The notes: a model not told the origin generated them from the sequence alone. DNA of 64,000 nucleotides from Streptomyces sp. CB01249 (GCF_001905735.1 NZ_LISW01000001.1:802603-866602), one strand, 5' to 3'. Counted from the first letter of the stretch, positions 8,218-17,601 are shown. Translations and numbers: made by a program.

Positions 8218-9531
8218 TCAGGTCCTCTCTCGGACGGCCCCGACGGCCGGTACCCGGTCCCCGGCCGCCAGGAACTCCACCACCGCAAGCAGGAACAGCA
8301 GACAGAGCGCGATCCCCACGACGACCCACCCCGTCGGATGCGCCCACATCAGATAGACCACCAGCGCGCCCGCCACCAGCAGCCAGGTGAACCAGGCGCG
8401 GAACCGGCGGACGAACGGGCCCACCGGACCGGTCCGCAGCCCCGCCCCGTCGGCCGTGGCCCGCACCGCGCCGATCCCGGACGTCCACAGTCCCCGGACC
8501 GTCCTCGCACGCCGCCCCGGACCGGTGAGCCAGGCGGCCAGTGCGACGACGACCCCCAGGGCCACCACCATCCGCACCGTCGTCCCCAGGAACCGGGTCA
8601 TCGCGTCGTAGACCGCGCCCGCCGCCCCCGGCGACACCCCGGCCGGCAGCGCGTCCAGATAGACCGCCCGGAAGATCCGCAGCCCGATGCCGAGCAGCCC
8701 CACGGCGACCGCCGCGCCCAGGGCCCCCGCCACCAGCGACCGGCGCCGCCGCACCGAGAGCAGCACGCCCCCGGCGATCAGCAGGACGGCGATCACCGCG
8801 AGCCAGTCGCCCAGGAACTGCAGGACCCGTACGTACGTCCTGACCCTGCCGATGTCGTCCGACCTGATGAGCGTGATGTCGGTGTGGACCTCCGGGATGT
8901 GCCCGGCCACCGTCATGCCCCGGTCGACCAGCTGCTGCTTGACCCGGTCGACCACGGGGGCGAGGTCCAGCGTGACGGCGTCGTCGGTCAGCTCCACCGC
9001 GCCGCCGCCCTTCCCGGTCAGCGCCTTGTCGACGGCCCGGTGCACCCGCCGGTTGCCCTCGGTCCACACCTTCTCGAAGGCGTCCGACGCGGCGACCGCG
9101 CGCGCCCTCTCGTGAACCAAACTGCGAACCGCGTCCTCCAGCGAACCGCCGAGCCGCCCGAGCGCCTTCTCCAGCCGGGGCCGGTCGTCCGGCGACACCC
9201 CGGACAGCAGCGTGGACAGGTCGATCCGGGTCATGAGCGCGTCGGTCACCCGGTCGGCGACGGCGTCCTGGACGGCCGGGTCGGAGGCGAGCGGGGCGAC
9301 CGTGTCCACGTACCGGTCGGTGTCCCCGACCTGGTCGGACGCCCACGCGGCGACGACGGAGAGCGGGGCGAGCAGACAGCCGAGGATGATGAGGACGGCG
9401 GCGAGGAAGGACCGGCCGCGATGCCGGGGCGGCCGGGCGCGCGCCGACTCCAGCGCGGCCACCCGTTCCCGCAGGGCCTCGACCTCCGCGGCCGAGGAGC
9501 CGTCACGCGCCGCCGCGCCGCCGTCGTCCAC
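8218..9531 (-). CDS. Conserved integral membrane protein with coiled-coil start and large external domain
   Basis: A 437-residue protein of unknown function. An N-terminal heptad-like stretch (EVEALRERVAALES, about residues 20-34) precedes a basic patch and the first membrane helix (FLAAVLIILGCLLAPLSVVAAW). A soluble, probably extracytoplasmic domain of about 170 residues follows, then five further membrane helices. GTG 9531 is chosen for GGGAGG four bases upstream; the open frame beyond it overlaps the divergent regulator and lacks protein-like composition. The gene is tightly followed by the DUF389 gene, so both probably act together in the membrane. Similar proteins in actinobacteria are annotated as hypothetical. 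Confidence 0.8.
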   Translation of the reverse strand: MDDGGAAARDGSSAAEVEALRERVAALESARARPPRHRGRSFLAAVLIILGCLLAPLSVVAAWASDQVGDTDRYVDTVAPLASDPAVQDAVADRVTDALMTRIDLSTLLSGVSPDDRPRLEKALGRLGGSLEDAVRSLVHERARAVAASDAFEKVWTEGNRRVHRAVDKALTGKGGGAVELTDDAVTLDLAPVVDRVKQQLVDRGMTVAGHIPEVHTDITLIRSDDIGRVRTYVRVLQFLGDWLAVIAVLLIAGGVLLSVRRRRSLVAGALGAAVAVGLLGIGLRIFRAVYLDALPAGVSPGAAGAVYDAMTRFLGTTVRMVVALGVVVALAAWLTGPGRRARTVRGLWTSGIGAVRATADGAGLRTGPVGPFVRRFRAWFTWLLVAGALVVYLMWAHPTGWVVVGIALCLLFLLAVVEFLAAGDRVPAVGAVRERT

Positions 9532-9654
9532 CGCGCCTCCCGCCGGATCCGGATCCCTGACTGTCCAGGCAACGGCGACCGGCGGGCGCGCGCGAGCGGG
9601 GTTGCGCCGAACGGACAACCGGGGTGGCCGGCCGGGGGCCACAGCGGGCCCGGT

Positions 9655-9660
9655 TAGAGT
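9655..9660 (+). promoter_or_regulatory. -10 box (TAGAGT) of the BTAD regulator gene
   Basis: TAGAGT stands ten bases before the ATG at 9671, and no ribosome binding site is present between them. A very short or absent leader is predicted. No convincing -35 box is seen. Confidence 0.45.
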
Positions 9661-9670
9661 GGGCGCCCTC

Positions 9671-12600
9671 ATGAACGAGCGGCACACGGCACCCAGCACG
9701 GACCAGGTCCCGCCCCTGGTGCGCATACATCTCTTCGGTGGCTTCCGGGTGACCCGCGACGGCGGACCGGCCCTGGCCGAGCGCTGGCCGAGGCAGACCG
9801 CGCAGTCCCTGGTGAAGCTGCTCGCCGTCGTCCCCGGACACCGGCTCCACCGCGAACAGGTCATCGACGTCTGCTGGCCGGACGCCGACCCCCAGGCGGC
9901 CCAGGGCAGTCTGCGCGTCGCCCTGCACGCCGCCCGCCGGGCCCTCGAACCCGAGCTCGCCTCCCGCGCCACCTCCTCGTACCTCGGCTCGGAAGGCGGA
10001 CTGCTCTACCTCGACCCCGCCCGCGTCCGCATCGACGCCGACCGCGCCGAGGAGGAGGCCAGGGCCGCGCTCGCCGCCGGTGACGTGGACGTCCTCCGCG
10101 AGGCCCTGGAGCGCTTCTCCGGCGAACTCCTCCCCGAGGACCGCTACGCCGACTGGGCCGACGGCCGCCGCTCCCAGCTCGCCGATCTCAAGGAGCGGCT
10201 GCTCCTCGCCCTCGGTGACGCCCACCTCCTGGCCGGCGAGCCGCAGGAAGCGGTCACCCTCGCGGAACGGCTCCTGGACGACAACCCCGCCGAGGAACTG
10301 GCCCACCGCCTCCTCATCGACGCCTACACCCGGCTCGGGCTGCGCCGCCGCGCGGTGCGCCAGTACCACGTCTGCCGGGCGGCCCTCGATGCCGAACTGG
10401 GCGTACGGCCGGGCCCGGAGACCGAGCGCCTGCACCGCGCCGCACTCGCGGCGGAGCCCGCCGGACCGCCGTCCGCGCCCTCCCTGCCCGCCTCGCTCCG
10501 CGTCCCCGCCGCCACCCCGCTGCGCGGGCGCGAGGCCGTGCTCGGGCGGCTGCTCGCGGCGGACGGGCCCGCCGTCGTCACCGTGCTCACCGGCGAGGCG
10601 GGCGTCGGCAAGACCCGGCTCGTCGGCGAGGTGGCCCGGCAGGCGGCCGCCTCCGGCACCGCCGTCCTGTGGGGCGGCGGACACGACGCGGAGGGGCACA
10701 CCCCGTACGGCGCCTTCGCCGAGGCCCTGGACGGCTGGCTGGCCGAACGCGACGAGGCGGAACGCGCTCGCGTCGGCGGCGAGTACCCCGAACTGGCCGC
10801 GTTCCTGCCGGCGCTCGGCCGGGTCCGCGCCGACTCCGAACGCAGCCCCGAGGAGGAGCGCGACCGCCTCTTCCGCGCCGCGGCCGGTCTGCTCGGCGAG
10901 CTGGCCACCGTACAGCCGGTGCTGATCGTGCTGGACGACCTGCACGCCGCGGACCTGGGCTCCTTCCAGTTGCTGAGCCACCTGGCCCGGCGGGCCGCGC
11001 GGACGGACGGCTGGCGGTTCCTCGTGACGTACCGGGAAGAGGAGATACCCGACGGCGACCCGCGCGGTGCCGGTCTGTCCTCCCTCGCCCGCCAGGGCCT
11101 CGCCGTCCGCGAGGACGTGCCGCGCCTGGACCAGGAGGCGTGCCTCGCCGTCGTACGCGACACGGTCGGGCCGGCCGCCGCCCCCGCCTCCGGGGCCCCG
11201 GACCGGATCTGGGAACTCTCCCTCGGCAACCCGCTGTTCGCCGTCGAGCTGGCCCACGGCATGGCCGACGGCACCGGGACCGTCGCCCCGGACGGGGTGC
11301 GGCAGCTCGTCGCGGACCGGCTCGCGCGGCTCGACCACGACGCCCGGAGGATGGTCGAGGCGCTCTCCGTGGCCGGACCGGAGACATCGTTGTCGGAACT
11401 GCTCGACGTCGCCGCGCACGGACTCCATCCCGTCGTCACCGGGGGCGCCGCCACCGACGCGCTGGAACGCGCCATGGACGCCTCGCTGATCGAGGAGCGG
11501 GACATCCTGGTCGGCGGGCGGCACGAGGTGGGCCTCACCTTCCGCCACCCCCTGGTCCGGCTCACCTGCTACGAGAAGCTCTCCGCCATCCGCCGCAGGC
11601 AGCTGCACGGCGCCTTCGCGCAGGCGGTGCTCCGCCGCCGCCCCGACGCCGTGGACACCCTGGCCTCGCACTTCACCCGCGCCGACGACCCGCGCGCCGC
11701 CGAGTACCTGCGCCGGGCCGCCGCCCGCGCCGCCGCCCTCTTCGCCAACGACACCGCCGACCGCTACTACCGCGACCTGGTCGCCCGGCTCGACGTGGAC
11801 GCCGCCCGCGCCCGTCTCGCCCACAGCCAGGTGCTGCGCCGCATGGGGAACTTCGCCCAGGCCGCCGAGGTGCTGCGGCTCGCGCTGGACGAGTTCGTCC
11901 GGCGCGGCGACCAGGAGGACATCGTGCTCGCGGCGGCCTGGCTCGCCGACACCCTCGGGCGCACCGGCCTGCCCGACGCCGGGCGGCAGGTGCTGGCCGC
12001 GCACCCGGTGACGCCGGACAGCCCGCCGGAGCCTGCCGCGGGCCACTACCTGGCGGAGGCGGTGCTGTGCCGCATCCAGGGGCGTTACGAGGACGCCCTG
12101 TCGGCCGCCGAACCGGCCCTGGCCTGCGCGCTGCGGGTGCCGGGCATGCCGGGGAACGGGCTGCTGGCCCGGGTCCACTCGCTCCGGGCCAGCGTTCTCG
12201 GCCTGACCGGGCGGCTGGACAAGTCCCATGAGGCGGCGGACCTCGCGCTGGTTCCGGCCGAGGCGTACGGCGACCCGACCCTGCTCGGCCAGGTCCTCTC
12301 GATCCTGCGGGAGAACGAGCGGCGCAGCGGGCGGCTGCGTGAGGCGGTGGCCACCGGGCAGCGGGCCCTCGATCTCGTGGAGCAGTCGGGGGACCTGGCC
12401 GGGGCCGCCTTCGAACGGGCCAACCTCGCCGAACTGTGGCTGCTGCTCCAGGAGTTCGACAGCGCGCGCACCCTCGCCGAGGCAGCGGTCGCGGGTGCCG
12501 AACAGAACGACGCCTGGTGCCTTCCGTACGCCCTGACGGCCCTCGCCCTGGTCCGGATGCGCACCGGGGACGCCCGGGACGCCGCCGCCCTGCTCGACAG

Positions 12601-13018
12601 GGCGCAGTCCTCGCCGGGTCTTGTGGACCGGCAGGCGGGCCACGAGGTACGGGCGGCCCGTGCCGAACTCGCCCTGCGCGACGGGCTCCCGGGCCACGCG
12701 CGCCGCGCCGTGGAGGGCCATGAGCGGGACGTGCCGGTGTTCGCCGCCTGGGCCGAGCTGCACTGCGGGCGGCCCGAGGCGGCGCGGCGCCTCGCGGGCG
12801 ACGAGGTGGCCCGCGCCGCCCGCACCGGCGAACGGCTCGCCGAGGCGGACGCCCGGACGGTCCTCGCCCTGGCCCTGCACCGGCTCGGCGACGGCGAGGC
12901 GGCCCGGGAGGCGTTGACACGTGCCGACGACCTGGTCCGGGCCCTGCCCTACCCGGCGGGCGCGGCCCACGCGGCCGAGGTGCGGGCGCTCATGGAAACG
13001 GAGCCGGACGCCCGGTAG
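9671..13018 (+). CDS. Large BTAD/AAA ATPase transcriptional regulator (SARP-like N terminus)
   Basis: A 1115-residue regulator. Residues ~15-100 form an OmpR/SARP-type winged helix (IHLFGGFRV start), ~105-255 a bacterial transcriptional activation domain, then an AAA/NB-ARC-like ATPase with Walker A GEAGVGKT near residue 308 and Walker B VLIVLDDLHAAD near 416. The rest is helical, TPR-like. There is no C-terminal LuxR helix-turn-helix, so DNA binding rests on the N terminus. Such proteins switch on secondary-metabolite or other gene sets on nucleotide and ligand binding. No biosynthetic cluster is adjacent, so its target is unknown. The ATG follows a TAGAGT box without a ribosome binding site. 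It diverges from the two membrane-protein genes. Confidence 0.88.
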   Translation: MNERHTAPSTDQVPPLVRIHLFGGFRVTRDGGPALAERWPRQTAQSLVKLLAVVPGHRLHREQVIDVCWPDADPQAAQGSLRVALHAARRALEPELASRATSSYLGSEGGLLYLDPARVRIDADRAEEEARAALAAGDVDVLREALERFSGELLPEDRYADWADGRRSQLADLKERLLLALGDAHLLAGEPQEAVTLAERLLDDNPAEELAHRLLIDAYTRLGLRRRAVRQYHVCRAALDAELGVRPGPETERLHRAALAAEPAGPPSAPSLPASLRVPAATPLRGREAVLGRLLAADGPAVVTVLTGEAGVGKTRLVGEVARQAAASGTAVLWGGGHDAEGHTPYGAFAEALDGWLAERDEAERARVGGEYPELAAFLPALGRVRADSERSPEEERDRLFRAAAGLLGELATVQPVLIVLDDLHAADLGSFQLLSHLARRAARTDGWRFLVTYREEEIPDGDPRGAGLSSLARQGLAVREDVPRLDQEACLAVVRDTVGPAAAPASGAPDRIWELSLGNPLFAVELAHGMADGTGTVAPDGVRQLVADRLARLDHDARRMVEALSVAGPETSLSELLDVAAHGLHPVVTGGAATDALERAMDASLIEERDILVGGRHEVGLTFRHPLVRLTCYEKLSAIRRRQLHGAFAQAVLRRRPDAVDTLASHFTRADDPRAAEYLRRAAARAAALFANDTADRYYRDLVARLDVDAARARLAHSQVLRRMGNFAQAAEVLRLALDEFVRRGDQEDIVLAAAWLADTLGRTGLPDAGRQVLAAHPVTPDSPPEPAAGHYLAEAVLCRIQGRYEDALSAAEPALACALRVPGMPGNGLLARVHSLRASVLGLTGRLDKSHEAADLALVPAEAYGDPTLLGQVLSILRENERRSGRLREAVATGQRALDLVEQSGDLAGAAFERANLAELWLLLQEFDSARTLAEAAVAGAEQNDAWCLPYALTALALVRMRTGDARDAAALLDRAQSSPGLVDRQAGHEVRAARAELALRDGLPGHARRAVEGHERDVPVFAAWAELHCGRPEAARRLAGDEVARAARTGERLAEADARTVLALALHRLGDGEAAREALTRADDLVRALPYPAGAAHAAEVRALMETEPDAR

Positions 13019-13039
13019 CGGGGGCGGTCCGGCTCCGTT
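12997..13039. terminator. Bidirectional terminator between convergent genes
   Basis: Arms of 13 bp (12997-13009 and 13027-13039) enclose a 17-base loop. The left arm lies inside the last codons of the BTAD regulator gene, so the hairpin serves both it and the convergent acyl-CoA dehydrogenase gene. Confidence 0.65.
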
Positions 13040-13048
13040 CGGTGGCGC

Positions 13049-14707
13049 TTACGCGGGCAGCCGTTCCAACAGCCCCGCGAAGTCCGTGTCCGGCGCGAGG
13101 GTGCCGAAGGCGAGGCCCCGGTCCCCGGCGAGCCGCGAGGCGCAGAACGCGTCGGCGACCGCCGTCGGCGCGTGCCGGACCAGCAGCGAGCCCTGGAGCA
13201 CCAGCGCCGCGCGCTCGATGAGCCGCCGGGCCCGCAGCGGGGCGTCCTCGGTGAGGACCAGCTCGCCGCGCAGCTCCTGCCAGGCCGCGTCCAGCCGGCG
13301 GTCCGCCCCCGAGGCGGCCTCGACCTCGGCGCGGAAGGCGTCCAGCGACTCCGGCTCCCGGGCCAGGGCGCGCAGCAGGTCCAGCGCGTTCACATTGCCC
13401 GAGCCCTCCCAGATGCCGTTGAGCGGGGCCTCCCGGTACATGCGCGGCATGCCCGAGTCCTCGACGTAGCCGTTGCCGCCGAGGCATTCCAGCGCCTCCG
13501 CGACCGCGACCGGCTGGCGCTTGCACACCCAGTACTTGGACACCGCCGTGGCCAGCCGCAGGAACGCCCGCTCCTGTGCGTCGCCGCGCTGAGCCCGGTC
13601 GGCGGCCCCGGCGAGCCGCAGCCCGAGCGTGGTCGCCGCCTCGGACTCGACCGCGAGGTCCCCGATCACATTGCGCATCAGCGGCTGGTCGATCAGCTTG
13701 GCGCCGAACACCGAGCGGTGGCGCACATGGTGGGCGGCCTGGGCGAGCGCGGCGCGGATACCGGCCGCCGAGCCGATGACGCAGTCCAGCCGGGTCATCG
13801 TCACCATGTCGATGATGGTGCGCACGCCCTTGCCCTCCGGGCCGACCAGCCAGGCGACCGTGTCGTCGAACTCGGGCTCGCTGCTGGCGTTGGACCGGTT
13901 GCCGAGCTTGTCCTTGAGTCGCTGGATGCGGAAGGTGTTGCGGCTGCCGTCCGGCAGGACACGCGGTACCAGGAAGCAGGAGAGGCCGCCCGGTGTCTGG
14001 GCGAGGACGAGGAAGAGGTCGTTCATCGGGGCGCTGGTGAACCACTTGTGCCCGCGCAGCCGCCAGGTCCCGTCGCCCGCCTCGGTGGCCGCCGTGGTGT
14101 TGGCGCGCACATCGGTGCCGCCCTGCTTCTCCGTCATGCCCATCCCGGCGAGCAGTCCCGGCTTCTCGGCGGGGGTGCGCAGCCCTGCCTCGTACACCCG
14201 GCTGGTCAGCAGCGGTTCGTACGTCTTTGCCAGGTCGGGGGCGTGCCGCAGCGCCGGGACGACGGCGTACGTCATCGAGACGGGGCACAGGTGGCCCGCT
14301 TCCAGCGTCGACATCACCATGAAACCGGCCGCGCGCGCCACATGGGCGCCGGGGCGCTCGTCGGCCCAGGCGGCGCCGGCGAGGCCCGCGCTCACCGAGG
14401 CGTTCATCAGGTGGTGGTAGGCGGGGTGGAAGTCGACCTCGTCGACGCGGTTGCCGTAGCGGTCGTGAGTGCGCAGCACGGGCTCGTTGGTGTTGGCCTG
14501 CTCGGCCCACTCCTGGGCCTGCGCGCTGCCGACGAGACGGCCGAGGCGGTGCAGCTCCTCGGTGTGCCACTCGGCGCCCTCGCGGCGCAGGCCCTCCAGG
14601 AGCACCGCGTCGTCGGCCGCGTCGTGTCCGGTCAACGGCGGTGCCTGGTTGGTCACTTCGTGGGTCGCGGCGGTGGGGTTGCTGCGCGGGGCGACGGTTT
14701 CGGGCAC
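13049..14707 (-). CDS. aidB: AidB-like acyl-CoA dehydrogenase
   Basis: A 552-residue flavoprotein of the acyl-CoA dehydrogenase superfamily; the length and the sequence (MGMTEKQGGTDVRANTT, GHKWFTSAPMND, LGGNGYVEDSGMPRMYREAPLNGIWEGSGNV) match the AidB subgroup rather than ordinary ~380-residue dehydrogenases. E. coli AidB (541 residues) is induced by alkylating agents and binds DNA; the actinobacterial members may act on acyl-CoAs. The GTG at 14707 has AGGAGG five bases upstream. It lies 23 bases after a TetR gene in the same direction, and that operon diverges from an acyl-CoA synthetase, which favours a role in acyl-CoA metabolism here. Confidence 0.85.
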   Translation of the reverse strand: MPETVAPRSNPTAATHEVTNQAPPLTGHDAADDAVLLEGLRREGAEWHTEELHRLGRLVGSAQAQEWAEQANTNEPVLRTHDRYGNRVDEVDFHPAYHHLMNASVSAGLAGAAWADERPGAHVARAAGFMVMSTLEAGHLCPVSMTYAVVPALRHAPDLAKTYEPLLTSRVYEAGLRTPAEKPGLLAGMGMTEKQGGTDVRANTTAATEAGDGTWRLRGHKWFTSAPMNDLFLVLAQTPGGLSCFLVPRVLPDGSRNTFRIQRLKDKLGNRSNASSEPEFDDTVAWLVGPEGKGVRTIIDMVTMTRLDCVIGSAAGIRAALAQAAHHVRHRSVFGAKLIDQPLMRNVIGDLAVESEAATTLGLRLAGAADRAQRGDAQERAFLRLATAVSKYWVCKRQPVAVAEALECLGGNGYVEDSGMPRMYREAPLNGIWEGSGNVNALDLLRALAREPESLDAFRAEVEAASGADRRLDAAWQELRGELVLTEDAPLRARRLIERAALVLQGSLLVRHAPTAVADAFCASRLAGDRGLAFGTLAPDTDFAGLLERLPA

Positions 14708-14730
14708 GGGAACCTCCTGGTGGAAGGGTG

Positions 14731-15348
14731 TCAGGGCTGCTGTGCGGGCGGGGCGCCCGCACACCGCAGGGCCATGGCGACGAGTTCGGTGAGCAGCGCC
14801 TCGGTGGTCGCGCCGTCCCCGGCGCCGAGCGGGTCGACCAGGACCTCGCCGACCGCGCCGGTGAGCGCGGCGGCGGTGATCTCGCCGTTCTGCGCGGGCA
14901 GCAGGCCCTCCTCGATGCCCGCGTGGACGACCTCGGCGAACAGCGCGCGGTAGCGGCGGCGGTACTCCAGGCGTTCGGCGCCGACTGCCGGATCGGCCGG
15001 GGCGGCGAGCAGCGCGTAGGCCAGGCCCCGGTTCTCCAGGGCGCGGCGGGCGAAGACCTCGACGCCCCGGGCCAGCCGCTCGACCGGGGTCCCCGGCTCG
15101 CGCAGCACGGTGCCCAGCACCTCGACCTCGCGCCCGGCGGCGCGCCGGAACACCTCGACGGCCAGCGCCGCCTTGGACGAGAAGTGCTGGTAGACGGAGC
15201 CGGCCGCGATACCGGCCGAGTCGGCGACGGCGGTGACCGACGCCTGCGACCAGCCGACCTCCGTGACCACCGAGGTGGCGGCGGCGATCAGATGCTCCCT
15301 GGCTGCTTCGAGCCGACTGATTTCGGCTGGGGTCTTGCGGTAGGCCAT
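14731..15348 (-). CDS. TetR family transcriptional regulator
   Basis: A 205-residue repressor with an N-terminal TetR helix-turn-helix (SVTAVADSAGIAAGSVYQHFSSKAAL, about residues 38-63) and a helical ligand domain. It is first in an operon with the AidB-like gene and divergent from the acyl-CoA synthetase gene. A TGAA-N6-TTCA repeat sits just upstream of its ATG. The arrangement suggests control of both directions in response to an acyl-CoA or fatty acid, though the ligand is inferred only from the neighbours. Confidence 0.9.
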   Translation of the reverse strand: MAYRKTPAEISRLEAAREHLIAAATSVVTEVGWSQASVTAVADSAGIAAGSVYQHFSSKAALAVEVFRRAAGREVEVLGTVLREPGTPVERLARGVEVFARRALENRGLAYALLAAPADPAVGAERLEYRRRYRALFAEVVHAGIEEGLLPAQNGEITAAALTGAVGEVLVDPLGAGDGATTEALLTELVAMALRCAGAPPAQQP

Positions 15349-15356
15349 GAAAGAAG

Positions 15357-15370
15357 TGAACCATCATTCA
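15357..15370 (+). promoter_or_regulatory. Candidate TetR operator in the divergent region
   Basis: TGAACCATCATTCA is an imperfect palindrome (outer TGAA/TTCA and inner A/T positions match) located 9 bases upstream of the TetR start and 52 bases before the acyl-CoA synthetase start. Placement fits autorepression plus control of the divergent gene. Confidence 0.4.
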
Positions 15371-15421
15371 GAGTTTCCCGCCATGGTCCGTTCGCACGGT
15401 CCGGCTCGTCAGGAGAACGTG

Positions 15422-16942
15422 ATGCACCTCAGTACCCTGCTGGACAGCGCAGTCCGCTCGGCCGGCGACCACGAAGCGGTCGTCTACCGTGAGCAGCGGT
15501 GGTCCTACCGGGAATTCGCCGACGCGGCCCGCCGCGCCGCGACCGTGCTGCGGGAGGCCGGGCTCCGGCCGGGCGACCGGCTGGCCGTGATGACGTACAA
15601 CACCCCCGCCTTCCTGTTCGCCGCGTTCGGCGCCTGGTACGCGGGCGCCACCCTGGTCCCCGTCAACCACAAGCTCCAGACGGGCGAGGTGGCACGCCAG
15701 CTGACCCACTGCGGGGCAAGGATCGCCGTCGTCGACGTGGAGATCGGGGAGCGCGCCACCGCCGCCGATGCCGGGGTGACCTGGCTGGTCAGCCACCCCG
15801 ACGCCGCGCCGGACGCCCTGCCCGCCGACGCGTTCGAGGCGCGCATCGCGGCCGCCGAGCCGTGGACCGGGGACCCCGGGACGGACGACGGGGTCGCGCA
15901 GATCCTGTACACCTCGGGCACCTCCGGCACCCCCAAGGGCTGCGTCCACACCCACCGGACGATCACCCTGACCGCCGCCTACACCGCCGCCGCCATTCCG
16001 CTGCGCCGCGACGAGCGGTTCCTGATCTGCATGCCCGTCTGGCACGCGTCCCCGCTCAACAACTGGGTGATGGGCACGCTGCTGACGCGCGGCACGGTGG
16101 TGCTCCAGCGCGAGTACGAGCCCCGGGGCATGCTGGAGGTCATCCAGCGCGAACGCGTCACCGCGATGTTCGGCGCCCCGATCGCCCTCATCGCGCCGAC
16201 GCAGGCGGTCCCCGACTTCGCCTCGTACGACCTCTCGTCCGTGCGGGCCTGGATCTACGGCGCCGGACCGCTCGACGCGGACACCGCGCGCCGTCTGATG
16301 AAGGCGTACGGCTCCGAGGACTTCCACCAGGTGTACGGGATGAGCGAGACGGGCCCGGTCGGCGCCTCGCTCCCGCCCGCCGAGCAGGTCGCCAAGGCCG
16401 GTGCGATCGGCAGGGGCGGCATGCCCGGGGTCGAGCTGCGGGTCGTGCGCCAGGACGGCACGGACGCGGGGGCGGGGGAGACCGGCGAGATCTGGCTGCG
16501 CTCCGACACCCGCATGGTGGGCTACCTGGACGACGAGAAGGCCACCGCCGAGGTGTTCGCGGGCGACTGGTACCGCAGCGGCGACCTGGGCCGGGTGGAC
16601 GAGGACGGGTTCGTCACGGTCGTGGACCGGATGAAGGACGTGATCATCACCGGCGGCGAGAACGTCGCCTCGCAGGAGGTGGAGGGCGCCCTGCGCGGCC
16701 ACCCGGACGTCCTGGACGTCGCCGTCGTCGGCCGGCCCCACCCCCAGTGGGGCGAGACCGTGGTCGCCGTCGTCGTCCCGCGCGAGGGCGCCGCGCTCGA
16801 CCTGGAGGGCGTCCGCGCCTGGCTGGAGACCCGGATCGCCCGCTACAAGGTGCCCCGCGAGCTCGTCCTGCGCCCCGCCCTGCCGCGTACCCCGTCCGGG
16901 AAGATCACCAAGCACGTCCTGCGCGAGGAGCTGACGCGGTGA
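15422..16942 (+). CDS. AMP-dependent acyl-CoA synthetase/ligase
   Basis: A 506-residue class I adenylate-forming enzyme. The P-loop motif YTSGTSGTPKG is at about residues 163-173, YGMSETG near 304, and the C-terminal lid motifs (YRSGDLGRVDEDGF, catalytic PRTPSGKITK lysine at the end) are complete. It should activate a carboxylic acid to its acyl-AMP and then acyl-CoA; chain length is not predictable. ATG 15422 has AGGAG six bases upstream (15411-15415); a GTG immediately before it is also possible. It is divergent from the TetR/AidB-like operon, whose regulator probably controls it. Confidence 0.9.
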   Translation: MHLSTLLDSAVRSAGDHEAVVYREQRWSYREFADAARRAATVLREAGLRPGDRLAVMTYNTPAFLFAAFGAWYAGATLVPVNHKLQTGEVARQLTHCGARIAVVDVEIGERATAADAGVTWLVSHPDAAPDALPADAFEARIAAAEPWTGDPGTDDGVAQILYTSGTSGTPKGCVHTHRTITLTAAYTAAAIPLRRDERFLICMPVWHASPLNNWVMGTLLTRGTVVLQREYEPRGMLEVIQRERVTAMFGAPIALIAPTQAVPDFASYDLSSVRAWIYGAGPLDADTARRLMKAYGSEDFHQVYGMSETGPVGASLPPAEQVAKAGAIGRGGMPGVELRVVRQDGTDAGAGETGEIWLRSDTRMVGYLDDEKATAEVFAGDWYRSGDLGRVDEDGFVTVVDRMKDVIITGGENVASQEVEGALRGHPDVLDVAVVGRPHPQWGETVVAVVVPREGAALDLEGVRAWLETRIARYKVPRELVLRPALPRTPSGKITKHVLREELTR

Positions 16943-16986
16943 GCCCGGGCCCGCACCCCTGCGGCGGGCGGCGGGGCCGAGCCGCG

Positions 16987-16992
16987 TAGGGT
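16987..16992 (+). promoter_or_regulatory. -10 box (TAGGGT) of a leaderless TetR gene
   Basis: TAGGGT is followed by exactly six bases (CGGGCC) and the ATG at 16999. This geometry places the transcription start at the start codon. Confidence 0.5.
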
Positions 16993-16998
16993 CGGGCC

Positions 16999-17601
16999 AT
17001 GGCCGACGAACAGGTGACCAGAGCGAAGCGGGGCCCCGGCAGACCCCGCGAGGAGCGGGTCACCCGGGCCGTCCTGGAGGCCGTGGTCGAGCTGGTCACG
17101 GAGAACGGCATGGGCGCCCTGACGATGGACGCCGTCGCGGCCCGCGCCGGTGTCAGCAAACCGGCCATGTACCGGCGTTGGGCCACCAAGCAGGACCTGG
17201 TCCTGGCCGCCGCCGAGTCCCGGATCGGGCCGCTCACCGTCCCCGACATGGGTGACTTCCGGGCCGAGCTGCGCGCCGTGCTGACGGCGCGCATGGAGGC
17301 GTACCGGCAGCCGGGCGTCGCGCGGCTGCTCGCCGGGGTGATCGGCTCGGCCTCGGAGGCGGGCGCCGAGCCGGGCGCGTACCGCGACTACGCGGCGCGC
17401 GTGATGAGCGAGACCCGCCACCTCCTGGAGCGCGGGGTGGCACGAGGCGACGTCCGGGACGACGTGGACATCGCCGCCGCCGCGACGCTCGTCGCCGCCT
17501 CGCTGGTCTTCCGCATGGTCGGCGAACAGCGTCTGCCGGACCAGCAGTTGGTGGACTCCGTGGTGGACCTCATCGGCCGGGCGGTCGCCGCCCCGGCGTA
17601 A
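16999..17601 (+). CDS. TetR/AcrR family transcriptional regulator
   Basis: A 200-residue regulator with a basic, Pro/Arg-rich start (KRGPGRPREER) and a TetR helix-turn-helix (LTMDAVAARAGVSKPAMYRRW, about residues 40-60), followed by a ligand domain of the TetR_C_16-like type. The target is not evident: it follows the acyl-CoA synthetase by 56 bases and precedes the dioxygenase operon by 178 bases, and could regulate either. Its promoter looks leaderless. Confidence 0.88.
   Translation: MADEQVTRAKRGPGRPREERVTRAVLEAVVELVTENGMGALTMDAVAARAGVSKPAMYRRWATKQDLVLAAAESRIGPLTVPDMGDFRAELRAVLTARMEAYRQPGVARLLAGVIGSASEAGAEPGAYRDYAARVMSETRHLLERGVARGDVRDDVDIAAAATLVAASLVFRMVGEQRLPDQQLVDSVVDLIGRAVAAPA

Noticed and set aside
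9503..12970. Very long minus-strand open frame opposite the BTAD regulator
   Set aside because: It is a mirror of high-GC codon bias on the other strand; its translation is Gly/Arg/Ala-rich without domains, while the plus strand has clear BTAD and Walker motifs.
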